Assembly (NCBI GenBank): GCA_026993355.1
Contig: JALWTX010000008.1
Coordinates: 1 to 64,000, forward strand
From: Flavobacteriales bacterium
GTDB taxonomy: Bacteria > Bacteroidota > Bacteroidia > Flavobacteriales > Flavobacteriaceae
Reading direction: 5' to 3'
Length of the DNA stretch: 64,000 nt
The notes beneath the pieces were generated by a model. That model saw only the letters and a list, made by a program, of their open reading frames with translations, was not told the DNA's origin and ran no database searches. Position numbers and translations under genes: made by a program. Every line of letters begins with the position of its first letter. The first letter of the stretch is position 1. Of this stretch, positions 51,657 to 60,328 are shown piece by piece.

Positions 51657-52160
51657 TTAGAATCCTAATTTGGCTTTAACGGCGGCATACAAATCAGGAC
51701 CATTGGCAACAATCAAATTTGTAGGACCGGAGCTGTCAAAGACATATTGATAACCCTTTTCTTTAGCAACATCCTTGATGGCTTTCATTAATTTTTCTTG
51801 AATTGGCTTCATCAATTCAGCTTCTTTCTTTTGAGCTTCTTGCTGAATATCTTGTTGTGCTTTAGCTATACTTTTTTCCATGTCCATCAGCTCTTTAACG
51901 CGTTTTTGGTTTTCTTGTGCCGATACGGTTTTAGCTTCAGTTTGATATTTTTGCAATTTAGCTTGATATTCATCTTGCATTTCTTTAAACTCTTTTTGAT
52001 AAGTAGTATAAAGTTTTTTAAGCTCAGCTTGTCCGGCTTTAAACTCCGGCATTTCAGTCATAATTTTTTGCACATTAATATGGGCAATTTTTTGGGCATT
52101 AACATTGGAAGTTCCCATCCATATTAATAATGCGGCTAATACTAGTTTTAAGTGTCTCAT
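51657..52160 (-). CDS. OmpH/Skp family periplasmic chaperone
   Basis: 167 residues from the ATG at 52160 (a TTG at 52169 is in frame). A signal peptide ends SNVNAQ. KIAHINVQKIMTEMPEF opens the Skp domain; the central long coiled-coil tentacles (about 35-120) are rich in Lys, Glu and Gln. The C-terminal strand is YVFDSSGPTNLIVANGPDLYAAV. It holds outer-membrane proteins in the periplasm on their way to BamA. Last gene of the operon, 18 bases after the longer paralog. Confidence 0.9.
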   Translation of the reverse strand: MRHLKLVLAALLIWMGTSNVNAQKIAHINVQKIMTEMPEFKAGQAELKKLYTTYQKEFKEMQDEYQAKLQKYQTEAKTVSAQENQKRVKELMDMEKSIAKAQQDIQQEAQKKEAELMKPIQEKLMKAIKDVAKEKGYQYVFDSSGPTNLIVANGPDLYAAVKAKLGF

Positions 52161-52178
52161 AATAGTCAATTTTAATGT

Positions 52179-53144
52179 TTATTCTTTGTTTTTATTTTCT
52201 TGTTTATTTTTCTTTTTTCGTCTTTCTTCTAAAATTTTTTGACGTCTTGCTTCCCGTTGTTTTTTACGTTGTTCCGCCAATTTTTCTTTGTTGAGTTCTG
52301 GTGCTTTCTTCTGAAATTCTTTTAGTTGCTCAGGGGTTAATTGTTCGCCATAATTATCTTTTGATTGCTTATTTTCTCCTTCTTTTTTTTCATTTTCTGC
52401 TCCCTGGTTGGTTTTTTGTTTTTCCTTTATGACAGATTTTTTAAGTTCTCCCTTTTTGGTTTCACGTTGTTTTTTTCGTGCTTCCAATGCAGCTTTTCTT
52501 TTGGCTTCTCTTTCCTTTTTGCGTTTTTCTGCCAATTCTTTGCGTGCTTTGGCTGCTGCACTCAATTTTTCTTTTTTCTCTTTTTTTCGTTTCTCGGCTT
52601 TCTTTTCCCGTTCTTCTTTACCCCGCTCTTTATTGATGAGCTTCAGTATTTTATCGGATATATCTAACTTTGGCGAGGTGTAAATTAAGCCTAATTTATC
52701 ATTGGATTTGTCAAATACGATGTCATATTTGGCAGATTGCACCAATTTGGCTACAGCATTAAATACACGGTCTTGTACCGGTGTAACCAAATGTTCTTTT
52801 TGCAGAATATAATCGCCTTCAGGTCCAAATTTTGCCAATTGATATTTCAAGAGCTCTTTCTCTTTAAAAGCAATTTCTTCTTGTTTCTCTTGCAATAATT
52901 CTTTGGTCAAAAGTATTTTTTCTTGTTCTAACTTGTCTTTTAAGTCTTTAATTTCTTTTTCTTTTCGCTGTATCGTATTTTTCCAACGTTCTGCACGTAA
53001 GTTCAGTTCTTTTAAAGCCGATTGATATTCCGGCATTTTTTCTAAGATATAGTCCATATCGACCGAGGCAATTCTCATCCTTCTTTGACTGTTTGCCGTC
53101 AAGGTTAAGGTGAAAACTAAGCTAAGAAAAATTAATTTTTTCAT
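52179..53144 (-). CDS. OmpH/Skp family protein with long charged C-terminal extension
   Basis: 321 residues. A signal peptide (ending TANSQ) and an OmpH domain to about residue 170 (RIASVDMDYILEKMPEYQSALKEL, coiled coil, YDIVFDKSNDKLGLIY). About 150 residues of low-complexity Lys/Arg/Glu sequence follow, predicted as a single helix or coiled coil, with an interruption near 265-290 (NYGEQLTPEQLKEFQKKAPEL). Ordinary Skp proteins lack this tail. It may extend the chaperone's reach or bind peptidoglycan or LPS. It is cotranscribed between bamA and the short OmpH. Confidence 0.85.
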   Translation of the reverse strand: MKKLIFLSLVFTLTLTANSQRRMRIASVDMDYILEKMPEYQSALKELNLRAERWKNTIQRKEKEIKDLKDKLEQEKILLTKELLQEKQEEIAFKEKELLKYQLAKFGPEGDYILQKEHLVTPVQDRVFNAVAKLVQSAKYDIVFDKSNDKLGLIYTSPKLDISDKILKLINKERGKEEREKKAEKRKKEKKEKLSAAAKARKELAEKRKKEREAKRKAALEARKKQRETKKGELKKSVIKEKQKTNQGAENEKKEGENKQSKDNYGEQLTPEQLKEFQKKAPELNKEKLAEQRKKQREARRQKILEERRKKKNKQENKNKE

Positions 53145-53193
53145 ATTTGGTATAGTTTAAGAAATAATTATGCCAAAGTCGATTTTTAATTTT

Positions 53194-55749
53194 TTACAGA
53201 CGTTGATTCATGATAAAATGTGTTTGCCAACCCGACACTTTAGGCTGTCCCGAACCATCCGGAACACGGTCAAACCCATAACCAAAATCAATCCCTAACA
53301 AACCAAATGCACTCATAAATATACGAATACCGGCTCCGGCAGATTTTTTTAATGAGAACGGATTGAAGTATTTAATATTGTTATAAGTATTGGCACCTTC
53401 GGCAAAGGCTAATAAATAAATGGAGGCTTGCGGTTTTAATGTGATAGGGTAACGTAATTCCATTGAAAATTTATTGTAAACCGTACCACCCGCATTACCA
53501 AAACCGCGGTTCAGCGATTGGTCAACGTAACCGCGCAACGGAATGGTCTCACGTGAATCTAAATTTCCTCCGGTGGGTAATGTTCCTCCTACAAAAAAAC
53601 GTTCGAATGGCGGAATACCCAAGTCTTTATTATAGGCGCCTAATAAGCCGAACTCTCCTTTGGAACGTAAAACTAATTTGTCATATAAACTGGTGTACCA
53701 TGTACCGCTCATTTTGACTTTATAATATTCAATAAACTTGTAGCGTTTACGGTTAATTTTTTCATAATCTGGAGTCCCATCATCTTTCAAATAATTCGGA
53801 TTTTGCTCAATTGTGCCATAATCCATCTTGTCAAATAACGAGTAAGGTGGCGTGAGTTTTAAGGTTAAATTAAAGTCTGAACCGACAGTCGGATAAATGG
53901 GATTAGGGCCACTCGAATTACGCCCAAAAATAACATTATATGAAAAGTTATTGGAAGTGCCGTTATTAAAACCAAAGGCGGCTATTGAGCCATAGTCCTT
54001 GATGTTATAATGATTTAAACTGATAGACTGACTTAAAAAGAAATAATCATCCGGCCATTGCAATTTTTTTGACAGGCCGACAGTTAAACCGGTTATAATG
54101 AATTTTTTACTGCGATCGACCTCATAATAGCGAATATTTGATTGGGTGTAATCTACACCATAATATGTTGAGTAATAGGTTGATACAGAGAACGATTGTG
54201 GTTTTTTGCCGCCAAACCAAGGTTCGGAAAAGGATAAACTGTAAGTTTCATAGCGTTGAGAAACTTGCAGGTTTAGCGAGAGTTTTTGCCCGTCACCCAT
54301 AGGAAGCGGCTTGTATTCTTTGCCGTTAAAAATATTTTTAATTGAAAAGTTATTTAAGGACAAACCCAATGTTCCGATGAAATATCTACCGTCAAATCCG
54401 CCTTGTAGTTGAATTTGGCTACTACCCGATTCTTCTACATGCCAATCTACATCAACCGTACCGGCATTGGGATCAACATTTTTTAAATCCGGTGATATTT
54501 TTTCAGCGTCAAAAAAGCCCATTTGCGCCAACTCACGGATGGTCCGGATAATATTTTGTTTGCTGTATGTGGCGCCGGGTATGGTTCGAAGTTCACGATA
54601 AATAACCGGATCATTGGTTCTAAGATTACCATTGACGGTAATATTGTTAAATTTGGCCGGTTTGCCTTCATAAATACGCAATTCATAATCAATTGTGTCA
54701 TTGCGGATTTCTTTCTCTACTAAATTAATTCGTGAAAATAAATAACCGTTGTTCTGATAAAGATTAGTAACACTTTCGGCATCCGGTTTTTTGGGGTCAT
54801 CCACCCGTTTGCTGATTAATGTCCCGTTGTAAATATCGCCTTTTTTTATCCCTAATATTTTTTTAATAAGCTTATCTGAATAGCGTTGATTGCCGACTAC
54901 ATCAATATTGCCAAAGTAATATTTTTGCCCTTCTTCTACTTTTACGTCTATTTGCAGTTTATCATCGGGTGTGAAGTAAACCGAGTCAGAAAGGACACGC
55001 GCATTGCGATAACCTTTTTCTTTGTAGTATTTTTCAAGTTTGGTTAAATCTTCTTGAAAATCATCAGGTATATATTTTGACCTTTTCCAAAACCGGTAAA
55101 AGCGCTGTTCTTTAGTGTGTTTAAATTGTTTTTTTAGTTTGCTGGTACTTATTTCTTTGTTTCCTGTAATATTAATTTTTTTAACCTTCACCCGGTGACC
55201 TTTATTCACATTGATGAAGAGTTTTACATAATCGGCAGAATCTTTGACTGTTATTAAATCAACTTTAGCTTTTAAAAAGCCTTTTTTTAAGAGTTGATTT
55301 TTGATTTCTTCTTTTATACGTGCTTTTAAATTTTCAGTCAGGATCGTGTTTTTACGCAAAATAAGACTTTTCTTTAATTCTTTGCGCTTAGATTTGGGTA
55401 AACCTTTGATTTCGGCTTCCGATATTTTGGGTAACTCTTTTAAATCTATTTCCAATATGCCTTTATTTTCACCGGTTGGAATGATGTATAAATCTATGTC
55501 CGAAAAATATTCTAAATCCCATAATTTGTTGATGATATCGGCTGTTTTTTCGCCCGGCACTTCTATGACATCTCCTTTATCTACGCCAATAAAAGCTTTG
55601 ACGGTTTCCGGGTTGAATTGTTTTAGGCCATTAATTTTAATAGCGTCAATTTGATAGATTTTATAGTCTCCGCCGGGGACTTTCTGACCATAAATACTGC
55701 CGATAAAAAGCAGGCTTAATAGACTCAATAGATTTATTTTATTTCTCAT
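53194..55749 (-). CDS. bamA: outer membrane protein assembly factor BamA
   Basis: 851 residues from the ATG at 55749; the frame is open further upstream but that would cross uppS. Signal peptide [27 protein letters not shown] domains: [83 protein letters not shown]. The barrel includes [24 protein letters not shown], with the end [11 protein letters not shown]. It inserts barrel proteins in the outer membrane. The ATG lies inside the uppS 3' end. Confidence 0.94.
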   Translation of the reverse strand: MRNKINLLSLLSLLFIGSIYGQKVPGGDYKIYQIDAIKINGLKQFNPETVKAFIGVDKGDVIEVPGEKTADIINKLWDLEYFSDIDLYIIPTGENKGILEIDLKELPKISEAEIKGLPKSKRKELKKSLILRKNTILTENLKARIKEEIKNQLLKKGFLKAKVDLITVKDSADYVKLFINVNKGHRVKVKKINITGNKEISTSKLKKQFKHTKEQRFYRFWKRSKYIPDDFQEDLTKLEKYYKEKGYRNARVLSDSVYFTPDDKLQIDVKVEEGQKYYFGNIDVVGNQRYSDKLIKKILGIKKGDIYNGTLISKRVDDPKKPDAESVTNLYQNNGYLFSRINLVEKEIRNDTIDYELRIYEGKPAKFNNITVNGNLRTNDPVIYRELRTIPGATYSKQNIIRTIRELAQMGFFDAEKISPDLKNVDPNAGTVDVDWHVEESGSSQIQLQGGFDGRYFIGTLGLSLNNFSIKNIFNGKEYKPLPMGDGQKLSLNLQVSQRYETYSLSFSEPWFGGKKPQSFSVSTYYSTYYGVDYTQSNIRYYEVDRSKKFIITGLTVGLSKKLQWPDDYFFLSQSISLNHYNIKDYGSIAAFGFNNGTSNNFSYNVIFGRNSSGPNPIYPTVGSDFNLTLKLTPPYSLFDKMDYGTIEQNPNYLKDDGTPDYEKINRKRYKFIEYYKVKMSGTWYTSLYDKLVLRSKGEFGLLGAYNKDLGIPPFERFFVGGTLPTGGNLDSRETIPLRGYVDQSLNRGFGNAGGTVYNKFSMELRYPITLKPQASIYLLAFAEGANTYNNIKYFNPFSLKKSAGAGIRIFMSAFGLLGIDFGYGFDRVPDGSGQPKVSGWQTHFIMNQRL

Positions 55750-56488
55750 TGTTAATTTGTTCACTTGTTTTTCCAAATCTTCTTTCTCGTTTTTGATAAT
55801 CTGCCAAAGCTTCATAAAGGTGTTGTTTATTAAAATCAGGCCAAAGTATATCGGTAAAATATAATTCGGCATAGGCCAATTTCCACAACAGAAAATTGCT
55901 GATACGTTTTTCGCCTCCCGTTCTGATCATCAGATCCACATCGGGCAAATTTTGACTGTAAAGGTGCAAATTTATTTTATTTTCGTCAATAGTTTCGGGC
56001 AAAATTATATTATTTTTAACTTTTTTTGCTATTTGTCGTGTCATTTGTACTATTTCGTCTCGTCCCCCGTAATTTAAAGCAATGTTAAGGGACAAACCGG
56101 TATTTTTATCTGTTTTATGAAGTACTTTTTGTAATGTTTGGTATGTATTTTCGGGTAATTTACTAATATCGCCAATTGTTTGCAATTTTATATTTTGTTT
56201 ATTTAATTCATCAACTTCTTCATTGAGGGTTTCTACCAGTAAATTCATCAAGGCATTGACTTCTTCAGGCGGACGATTCCAATTTTCTGTCGAGAAGGTG
56301 TAAAGACTCAAATGCTTAATCCCTAATTCGACACAGGCTTCGACTGTTTTTCGAACGGCTTTCACACCTTCATAATGACCATATACCCGCTTTTGACCTT
56401 TTTTCTTGGCCCAACGGCCATTACCGTCCATAATTATGGCTACATGTAAAGGCAACTTTCCTTTTTTCAAGTTTTCAACGTCCTTCAT
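55739..56488 (-). CDS. uppS: isoprenyl (undecaprenyl diphosphate) synthase
   Basis: 249 residues. [17 protein letters not shown] holds the catalytic Asp and diphosphate-binding motif. [33 protein letters not shown] is the conserved helix-strand region. [25 protein letters not shown] is the C-terminal signature. It makes the C55 carrier lipid for peptidoglycan and other envelope polymers. Its last 11 bases contain the bamA start codon; porG lies six bases upstream. Confidence 0.96.
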   Translation of the reverse strand: MKDVENLKKGKLPLHVAIIMDGNGRWAKKKGQKRVYGHYEGVKAVRKTVEACVELGIKHLSLYTFSTENWNRPPEEVNALMNLLVETLNEEVDELNKQNIKLQTIGDISKLPENTYQTLQKVLHKTDKNTGLSLNIALNYGGRDEIVQMTRQIAKKVKNNIILPETIDENKINLHLYSQNLPDVDLMIRTGGEKRISNFLLWKLAYAELYFTDILWPDFNKQHLYEALADYQKRERRFGKTSEQINNEK

Positions 56489-56494
56489 AGCTTT

Positions 56495-57220
56495 TTACAT
56501 ATTAAAGTAGCAACCTAAATCGCCAAAAGTATAAATAAGTCCAATAGATGAAAACGTGTACCAATCATTAGAATTAAGGTTGGTAGTTGGTGTTATGGTG
56601 CTTCCGGGTAGGTCCATATTTCTAAAATATAAACCTGTTGCATCCAAATTATCCGTGAAAAAATAATATGCGCCCGCTTCCATACTGATAATAAAATGGC
56701 GACTGAGGCGATATTTTAAACCGGTAAGAATGGGAATGTTCAAATTAGTGCCGTCATATTTATATCCACCGGTTAAGCTATTGTTGGTGTTAATGCGATA
56801 TAAGGTGCTGTTGTAGGTGCCAATCCCAAGACCTGCAAAAAGATAAGGGGTCAACTTATGAATGCTTTGATGGGGTAAAAAAGCATTTCGCGGAATAAAG
56901 TTATATTCAAAACCTATTGAAAAGTTATAAATCTGCGCTTCAGCATATAGTCTTCGCAATCTGCGTCCTATACTATTGGCTTCTAAATCATTGGCATTGA
57001 GTTGAAAATAATGTAAGTTCATTCTAAATGAATACCACGGATTAATGGTTTTCTTAAAAAGAATACCGCCACCCAATTTGTTAGGGTAAAAATAAGTTTC
57101 CCGTCCAATATCACCTATATAATTTCCGCCGCCTCCCATAAGACCCAATTCATAGGCTTGTGCTTTAAGTTGCAAACTTAAAAAGAGACCAATGATTAAG
57201 CTGAAAAAACTTTTTTTCAT
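56495..57220 (-). CDS. porG: T9SS outer-membrane protein PorG (DUF6089)
   Basis: 241 residues. A signal peptide ends LKAQ. YELGLMGGGGNYIGDIGRETYFYPNKLGGGILFKK opens a small barrel; the remaining strands end TFSSIGLIYTFGDLGCYFNM. This matches DUF6089, the family of Porphyromonas PorG, which associates with the PorK/PorN rings. The gene order with uppS, bamA and two ompH genes is, as I recall, the one found in P. gingivalis (PG0189-PG0193), which supports the assignment. Confidence 0.82.
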   Translation of the reverse strand: MKKSFFSLIIGLFLSLQLKAQAYELGLMGGGGNYIGDIGRETYFYPNKLGGGILFKKTINPWYSFRMNLHYFQLNANDLEANSIGRRLRRLYAEAQIYNFSIGFEYNFIPRNAFLPHQSIHKLTPYLFAGLGIGTYNSTLYRINTNNSLTGGYKYDGTNLNIPILTGLKYRLSRHFIISMEAGAYYFFTDNLDATGLYFRNMDLPGSTITPTTNLNSNDWYTFSSIGLIYTFGDLGCYFNM

Positions 57221-57243
57221 TAAAAAATAAAATTTAAAACTCG

Positions 57244-57251
57244 CAAATATA
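57244..57251 (-). promoter_or_regulatory. -7 element of the porG operon
   Basis: TATATTTG on the minus strand, 23 bases before the ATG at 57220. Confidence 0.5.
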
Positions 57252-57348
57252 CTAATAAAACTACTTTTATAACGGTATAATTCGCTATTTATTGACCTTA
57301 ATATAATAGAGATACATCTTTTTAAAGTGAAATACTATTATATTTTGT

Positions 57349-57356
57349 TAGTTTTG
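57349..57356 (+). promoter_or_regulatory. -7 element of the TrmH-family gene
   Basis: TAGTTTTG, 22 bases before the ATG at 57379. Confidence 0.45.
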
Positions 57357-57378
57357 CAAACAAATTTTTACAGTTTAT

Positions 57379-57909
57379 ATGAGAAAGCTAAAAAACAATG
57401 AGTTGCATCGTTTGGATGTGGAAAGTTTCAAAAAAGCTGAAAAAACCCCTCTTATTGTGGTTTTAGATAATGTTCGCAGTTTAAACAATATCGGTTCTGT
57501 TTTTAGAACTGCCGATGCATTTATAATCAAGGCGGTTTACTTATGTGGTATTACTGCTAAACCGCCTCATAAAGATATTCATAAGACGGCACTTGGCGCC
57601 ACCGATTCTGTAGATTGGACTTATTTTGACAATACCCTTTCGGCTATTGAACATTTAAAACAAGCAGGTATTAAAATAGTCAGTGTAGAACAAGTAGATA
57701 CGGCTATTCCTTTGCAAAATTTTGAAGTTGATAAACAACAAACCTATGCCTTAGTTTTCGGAAATGAAGTTAAAGGAGTACAGCAGTCGGTTGTGGAAGC
57801 TTCAGATTATTGTGTGGAAATTCCCCAATTTGGCACTAAACATTCCCTTAATATTGCTGTTAGTGCTGGTGTTGTTTTGTGGGAATTTGTTAGAAAAATG
57901 AAGTTTTAG
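57379..57909 (+). CDS. TrmH/SpoU family RNA 2'-O-methyltransferase
   Basis: 176 residues. VVLDNVRSLNNIGSVFRTADAF is motif 1, FGNEVKGV is motif 2, and VEIPQFGTKHSLNIAVSAGVVLWEF is motif 3 of the SPOUT/SpoU fold, with the trefoil knot. It has no N-terminal substrate-binding domain, so it resembles the minimal type such as TrmL/TrmH. It methylates a tRNA or rRNA ribose using S-adenosylmethionine. Own promoter. Confidence 0.94.
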   Translation: MRKLKNNELHRLDVESFKKAEKTPLIVVLDNVRSLNNIGSVFRTADAFIIKAVYLCGITAKPPHKDIHKTALGATDSVDWTYFDNTLSAIEHLKQAGIKIVSVEQVDTAIPLQNFEVDKQQTYALVFGNEVKGVQQSVVEASDYCVEIPQFGTKHSLNIAVSAGVVLWEFVRKMKF

Positions 57910-57931
57910 GTCTTTTTTTATCATTTTTTTG

Positions 57932-57939
57932 TATTTTTG
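57932..57939 (+). promoter_or_regulatory. -7 element of the cytochrome b561 gene
   Basis: TATTTTTG, 18 bases before the ATG at 57958. An in-frame TTG at 57937 lies in this box. Confidence 0.5.
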
Positions 57940-57957
57940 AATAAAAAATTATTAATT

Positions 57958-58476
57958 ATGTATGAAACAAAGTACCCCAAGCCTTTAATTGTTATTCATT
58001 GGTTGACGTTTATTTTATTGATAATCATTTATTACATCGGTTTTACATTAGAAGATTATGAATTTAATGAAGCGAATATGAACCGTTATCGATTGCATGC
58101 TATTTTGGGTGTAACGGTTCTTATTTTGACTTTGATTCGTATTTTTGTTAGACGTAAAAACATGAATCGATTACCACCGCCAATTAGTTATTATAATAAT
58201 TGGCATAAACAATTAGTGTCCATTGTACATTATTTAATTTACGTTTTTTTGATTTTTGCGCCATTAGTAGGTTTTGTCATGATTTATCAAACCGGAGCAT
58301 TAAGTTATGATTTGGGAGGACCCTTTCCATCTAACGCCGAATTTGATCATACGTTGGCAGAAATTCATGAGTTTGCCGTTTTCAGCTTGCTGGTTCTGAT
58401 TATTATGCACATTGCCGGTGTAATTATTTATAGAATAAAAACCGGTGAGGATATTTTAGACCGCATGCTGCCCTAA
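57958..58476 (+). CDS. cytochrome b561 family protein
   Basis: 172 residues with four hydrophobic helices. Possible heme-ligand histidines sit in KPLIVIHWLTF, RYRLHAILGV, VSIVHYLIYVF and EIHEFAVFSLLVLIIMHIAG, the four-helix b-type pattern. A periplasmic loop follows helix 3 (DLGGPFPSNAEFDHTLA). It may pass electrons between the quinone pool and a periplasmic acceptor. The 58477-58592 gap holds the rplS promoter. Confidence 0.88.
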   Translation: MYETKYPKPLIVIHWLTFILLIIIYYIGFTLEDYEFNEANMNRYRLHAILGVTVLILTLIRIFVRRKNMNRLPPPISYYNNWHKQLVSIVHYLIYVFLIFAPLVGFVMIYQTGALSYDLGGPFPSNAEFDHTLAEIHEFAVFSLLVLIIMHIAGVIIYRIKTGEDILDRMLP

Positions 58477-58493
58477 AATTTCATTTAAGGAAA

Positions 58494-58524
58494 TTTGTTC
58501 TATCAAAATTATTTTGTAATTTTG
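58494..58524 (+). promoter_or_regulatory. canonical promoter of rplS
   Basis: TTTG at 58494-58497, spacer of 19, then TAATTTTG at 58517-58524. A 68-base leader follows before the ATG at 58593, long enough for a regulatory structure, though none is obvious. Confidence 0.75.
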
Positions 58525-58592
58525 CAGCCAATTCAATCAAACCTCTGGCGAAAATCGTGAATGTTTTTTTGAAGTCATCAAAATGAAAGAAA

Positions 58593-58952
58593 ATGGATAG
58601 CTTAATTAAATTTGTTCAAGACGAACTCGTCGAAAAAAAAGAATTACCGGAGTTTGGCCCCGGCGATACCATTACGGTATATTATGAAATTAGAGAAGGT
58701 AATAAAACCAGAACGCAGTTTTTTAAAGGAGTTGTTATTCAGCGAAGAGGAAGCGGTGCAACTGAAACTTTTACCATTAGAAAAATTTCCAATGATGTTG
58801 GTGTTGAAAGAATTTTCCCTATCAATATGCCAACCCTTCAAAAAATTGAGGTTAACAAACGTGGTAAAGTACGCCGAGCACGTATATTTTACTTTAGAAA
58901 ATTACGTGGTAAAAAGGCCCGTATTAAAGAAAAAAGAGTTAAAAAATCTTAA
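58593..58952 (+). CDS. rplS: 50S ribosomal protein bL19
   Basis: 119 residues. FGPGDTITVYYEIREGNKTRTQFFKGVVIQRRGSGATETFTIRKIS and GVERIFPINMPTLQKIEV are the L19 signatures (positions about 23-68 and 72-89). A basic tail RGKKARIKEKRVKKS ends it. It sits at the subunit interface of the ribosome. It stands alone here rather than with trmD. Confidence 0.97.
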   Translation: MDSLIKFVQDELVEKKELPEFGPGDTITVYYEIREGNKTRTQFFKGVVIQRRGSGATETFTIRKISNDVGVERIFPINMPTLQKIEVNKRGKVRRARIFYFRKLRGKKARIKEKRVKKS

Positions 58953-58967
58953 ATTTTTTTTCAACTT

Positions 58968-58995
58968 AAAAAAGCGACCATTTGGTCGCTTTTTT
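58968..58995. terminator. bidirectional terminator after rplS
   Basis: AAAAAAGCGACC and GGTCGCTTTTTT form a perfect 12-bp stem with a tight loop; it also follows the convergent BNR gene. Confidence 0.88.
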
Positions 58996-59002
58996 AATGC
59001 TT

Positions 59003-60265
59003 TTATTTTATATCAATAATTTTATACATTATTTTCGGATGTCGCGTATCGGTATTGGTCCAAGCTGCCAAAATTTGATCTTTTGATATTTGTGTCAGCA
59101 CCGGATGATTGTTTTGCGTCAACGGCTTACTGATTTCATGTGTTTGATGTTGTCCGTCGGTTTGAATGACATCTAAAACGATTTTATAATAACCTTTGCC
59201 GGCTTTTTCATAATACGATTCATAAACCGCATAATATTTACCATTCATGGCAATCATCTGCGGGTGGCGTCCTTCTATAGAAATACTTTTTCGTGGCAAA
59301 AAAGCTTGATCACCCGTTTTTGTGGTAAAATACAAACCCGGCTGTGGTTGTACGCCGGTAAACCAAATAGCACCGAGTTTTTGACCGTTAAATGCCAAAG
59401 ACGGTCCCGTATGCGGACAACCATTGACATGCCAATTATCGCGGCTGATAGGAACAGGTTTTGTAAATGTTTTGGCGGTATCAACCGACTTTAAATAATA
59501 CATATCACGAATTTCCGTAAATCCACGTCCGTCAAAACCGGGTTCGTCCGGTTCTATCAAATTACGATAAGCAATATGAATTTGTCCGCGTGCATCGACG
59601 TATAAATCAGTGCGACAACATTCGCAAGTGGAAAATGCCACCGGTTTTTGTTGGCTAAACATATTATTTGCATCGGTTTGTGCAAAATACAATGTTTTGC
59701 CGCGACGCTTGCTGCGACTGTCCAACCAAGTTAAGCCCATATTTCCGTTAGGCAATAAAGCTATATCATAAAATGATTGACTGTTGGATGTCGTATCTTT
59801 AACCAAACGCTCTTCTTTGGACCAAGTTTTGCCTTGATCTTTTGATGTAACAACATACACTAAACCGCCAAAACGTGAGCGGTCAGTCGGTAATTTCTTG
59901 CGATAAACCGCAAAAAGAGTTCCGTCTTTTTTTATCCCCACTTTTGCCATGGTTTCCAGATGGTCTTGCAAACCTTTTGAACTTGGCACCGTCATGATAC
60001 TATCAAATTTGCCGGTGTCTAAATTGAAAACAGCAAATTTTAAAAGATTGTCTTTTTTATCGTGTTCCGCTCTTTGCGTCCAATTCAAAATAATTTTGTC
60101 GCCATTGTTAAAAAGATAAGCCGCTTCCGAATTGACATTAGGGTCTGTTAAAACAATAATATTGTCTTTTGTACTCTTATGATTATTTTTAGATTGAACC
60201 GGTTGCGCATTTTGACAGGATTGTAGTACGATGATAAAGACCAATAATGAGAATGTTTTTTTCAT
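59003..60265 (-). CDS. sialidase-like (BNR) propeller lipoprotein with CxCC motif
   Basis: 420 residues. Lipobox LQSC at Cys17. The domain has a six-bladed sialidase-like pattern with one clear Asp box, SKDQGKTW (141-148). The canonical sialidase Arg triad is not evident. Instead there is STCECCRTDL (Cys214, 216, 217) and WHVNGCPHTGP (His279, Cys283, His285), a Cys/His set suited to a metal. I recall such CxCC/CP-motif propellers near metal-transport genes; true sialidase activity is doubtful. It is cotranscribed with a TonB receptor 63 bases upstream. Confidence 0.7.
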   Translation of the reverse strand: MKKTFSLLVFIIVLQSCQNAQPVQSKNNHKSTKDNIIVLTDPNVNSEAAYLFNNGDKIILNWTQRAEHDKKDNLLKFAVFNLDTGKFDSIMTVPSSKGLQDHLETMAKVGIKKDGTLFAVYRKKLPTDRSRFGGLVYVVTSKDQGKTWSKEERLVKDTTSNSQSFYDIALLPNGNMGLTWLDSRSKRRGKTLYFAQTDANNMFSQQKPVAFSTCECCRTDLYVDARGQIHIAYRNLIEPDEPGFDGRGFTEIRDMYYLKSVDTAKTFTKPVPISRDNWHVNGCPHTGPSLAFNGQKLGAIWFTGVQPQPGLYFTTKTGDQAFLPRKSISIEGRHPQMIAMNGKYYAVYESYYEKAGKGYYKIVLDVIQTDGQHQTHEISKPLTQNNHPVLTQISKDQILAAWTNTDTRHPKIMYKIIDIK

Positions 60266-60280
60266 GAAATCAAATTTTAA

Positions 60281-60313
60281 AGACCTACTAGGTTTTCAAA
60301 ACCTAGTAGGTCT
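60281..60313. repeat. 33-nt perfect palindrome in the TonB-BNR intercistronic gap
   Basis: AGACCTACTAGGTTTT, one C, then AAAACCTAGTAGGTCT: 16-base arms with a single central base. A partial copy of the right arm (AGTAGGTTTGAAAA) follows from 60315. It is centred in the gap between the two genes. No T-run of terminator type follows. It resembles dispersed palindromic repeats that are common in Bacteroidota genomes. Confidence 0.65.
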
Positions 60314-60328
60314 GAGTAGGTTTGAAAA

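Noticed and set aside
52365-52683. Long plus-strand open frames rich in Phe, Leu and Ser
   Set aside because: They are the antisense shadow of the Lys/Glu-rich tail of the OmpH-like gene; the codon pattern belongs to the minus strand.
55750-55872. Longer N-terminus for BamA
   Set aside because: The extension would run through uppS in another frame and put 41 residues before a perfect signal peptide.
59003-60265. True sialidase
   Set aside because: Only one clear Asp box and no visible Arg triad; the Cys/His motifs point to another use.
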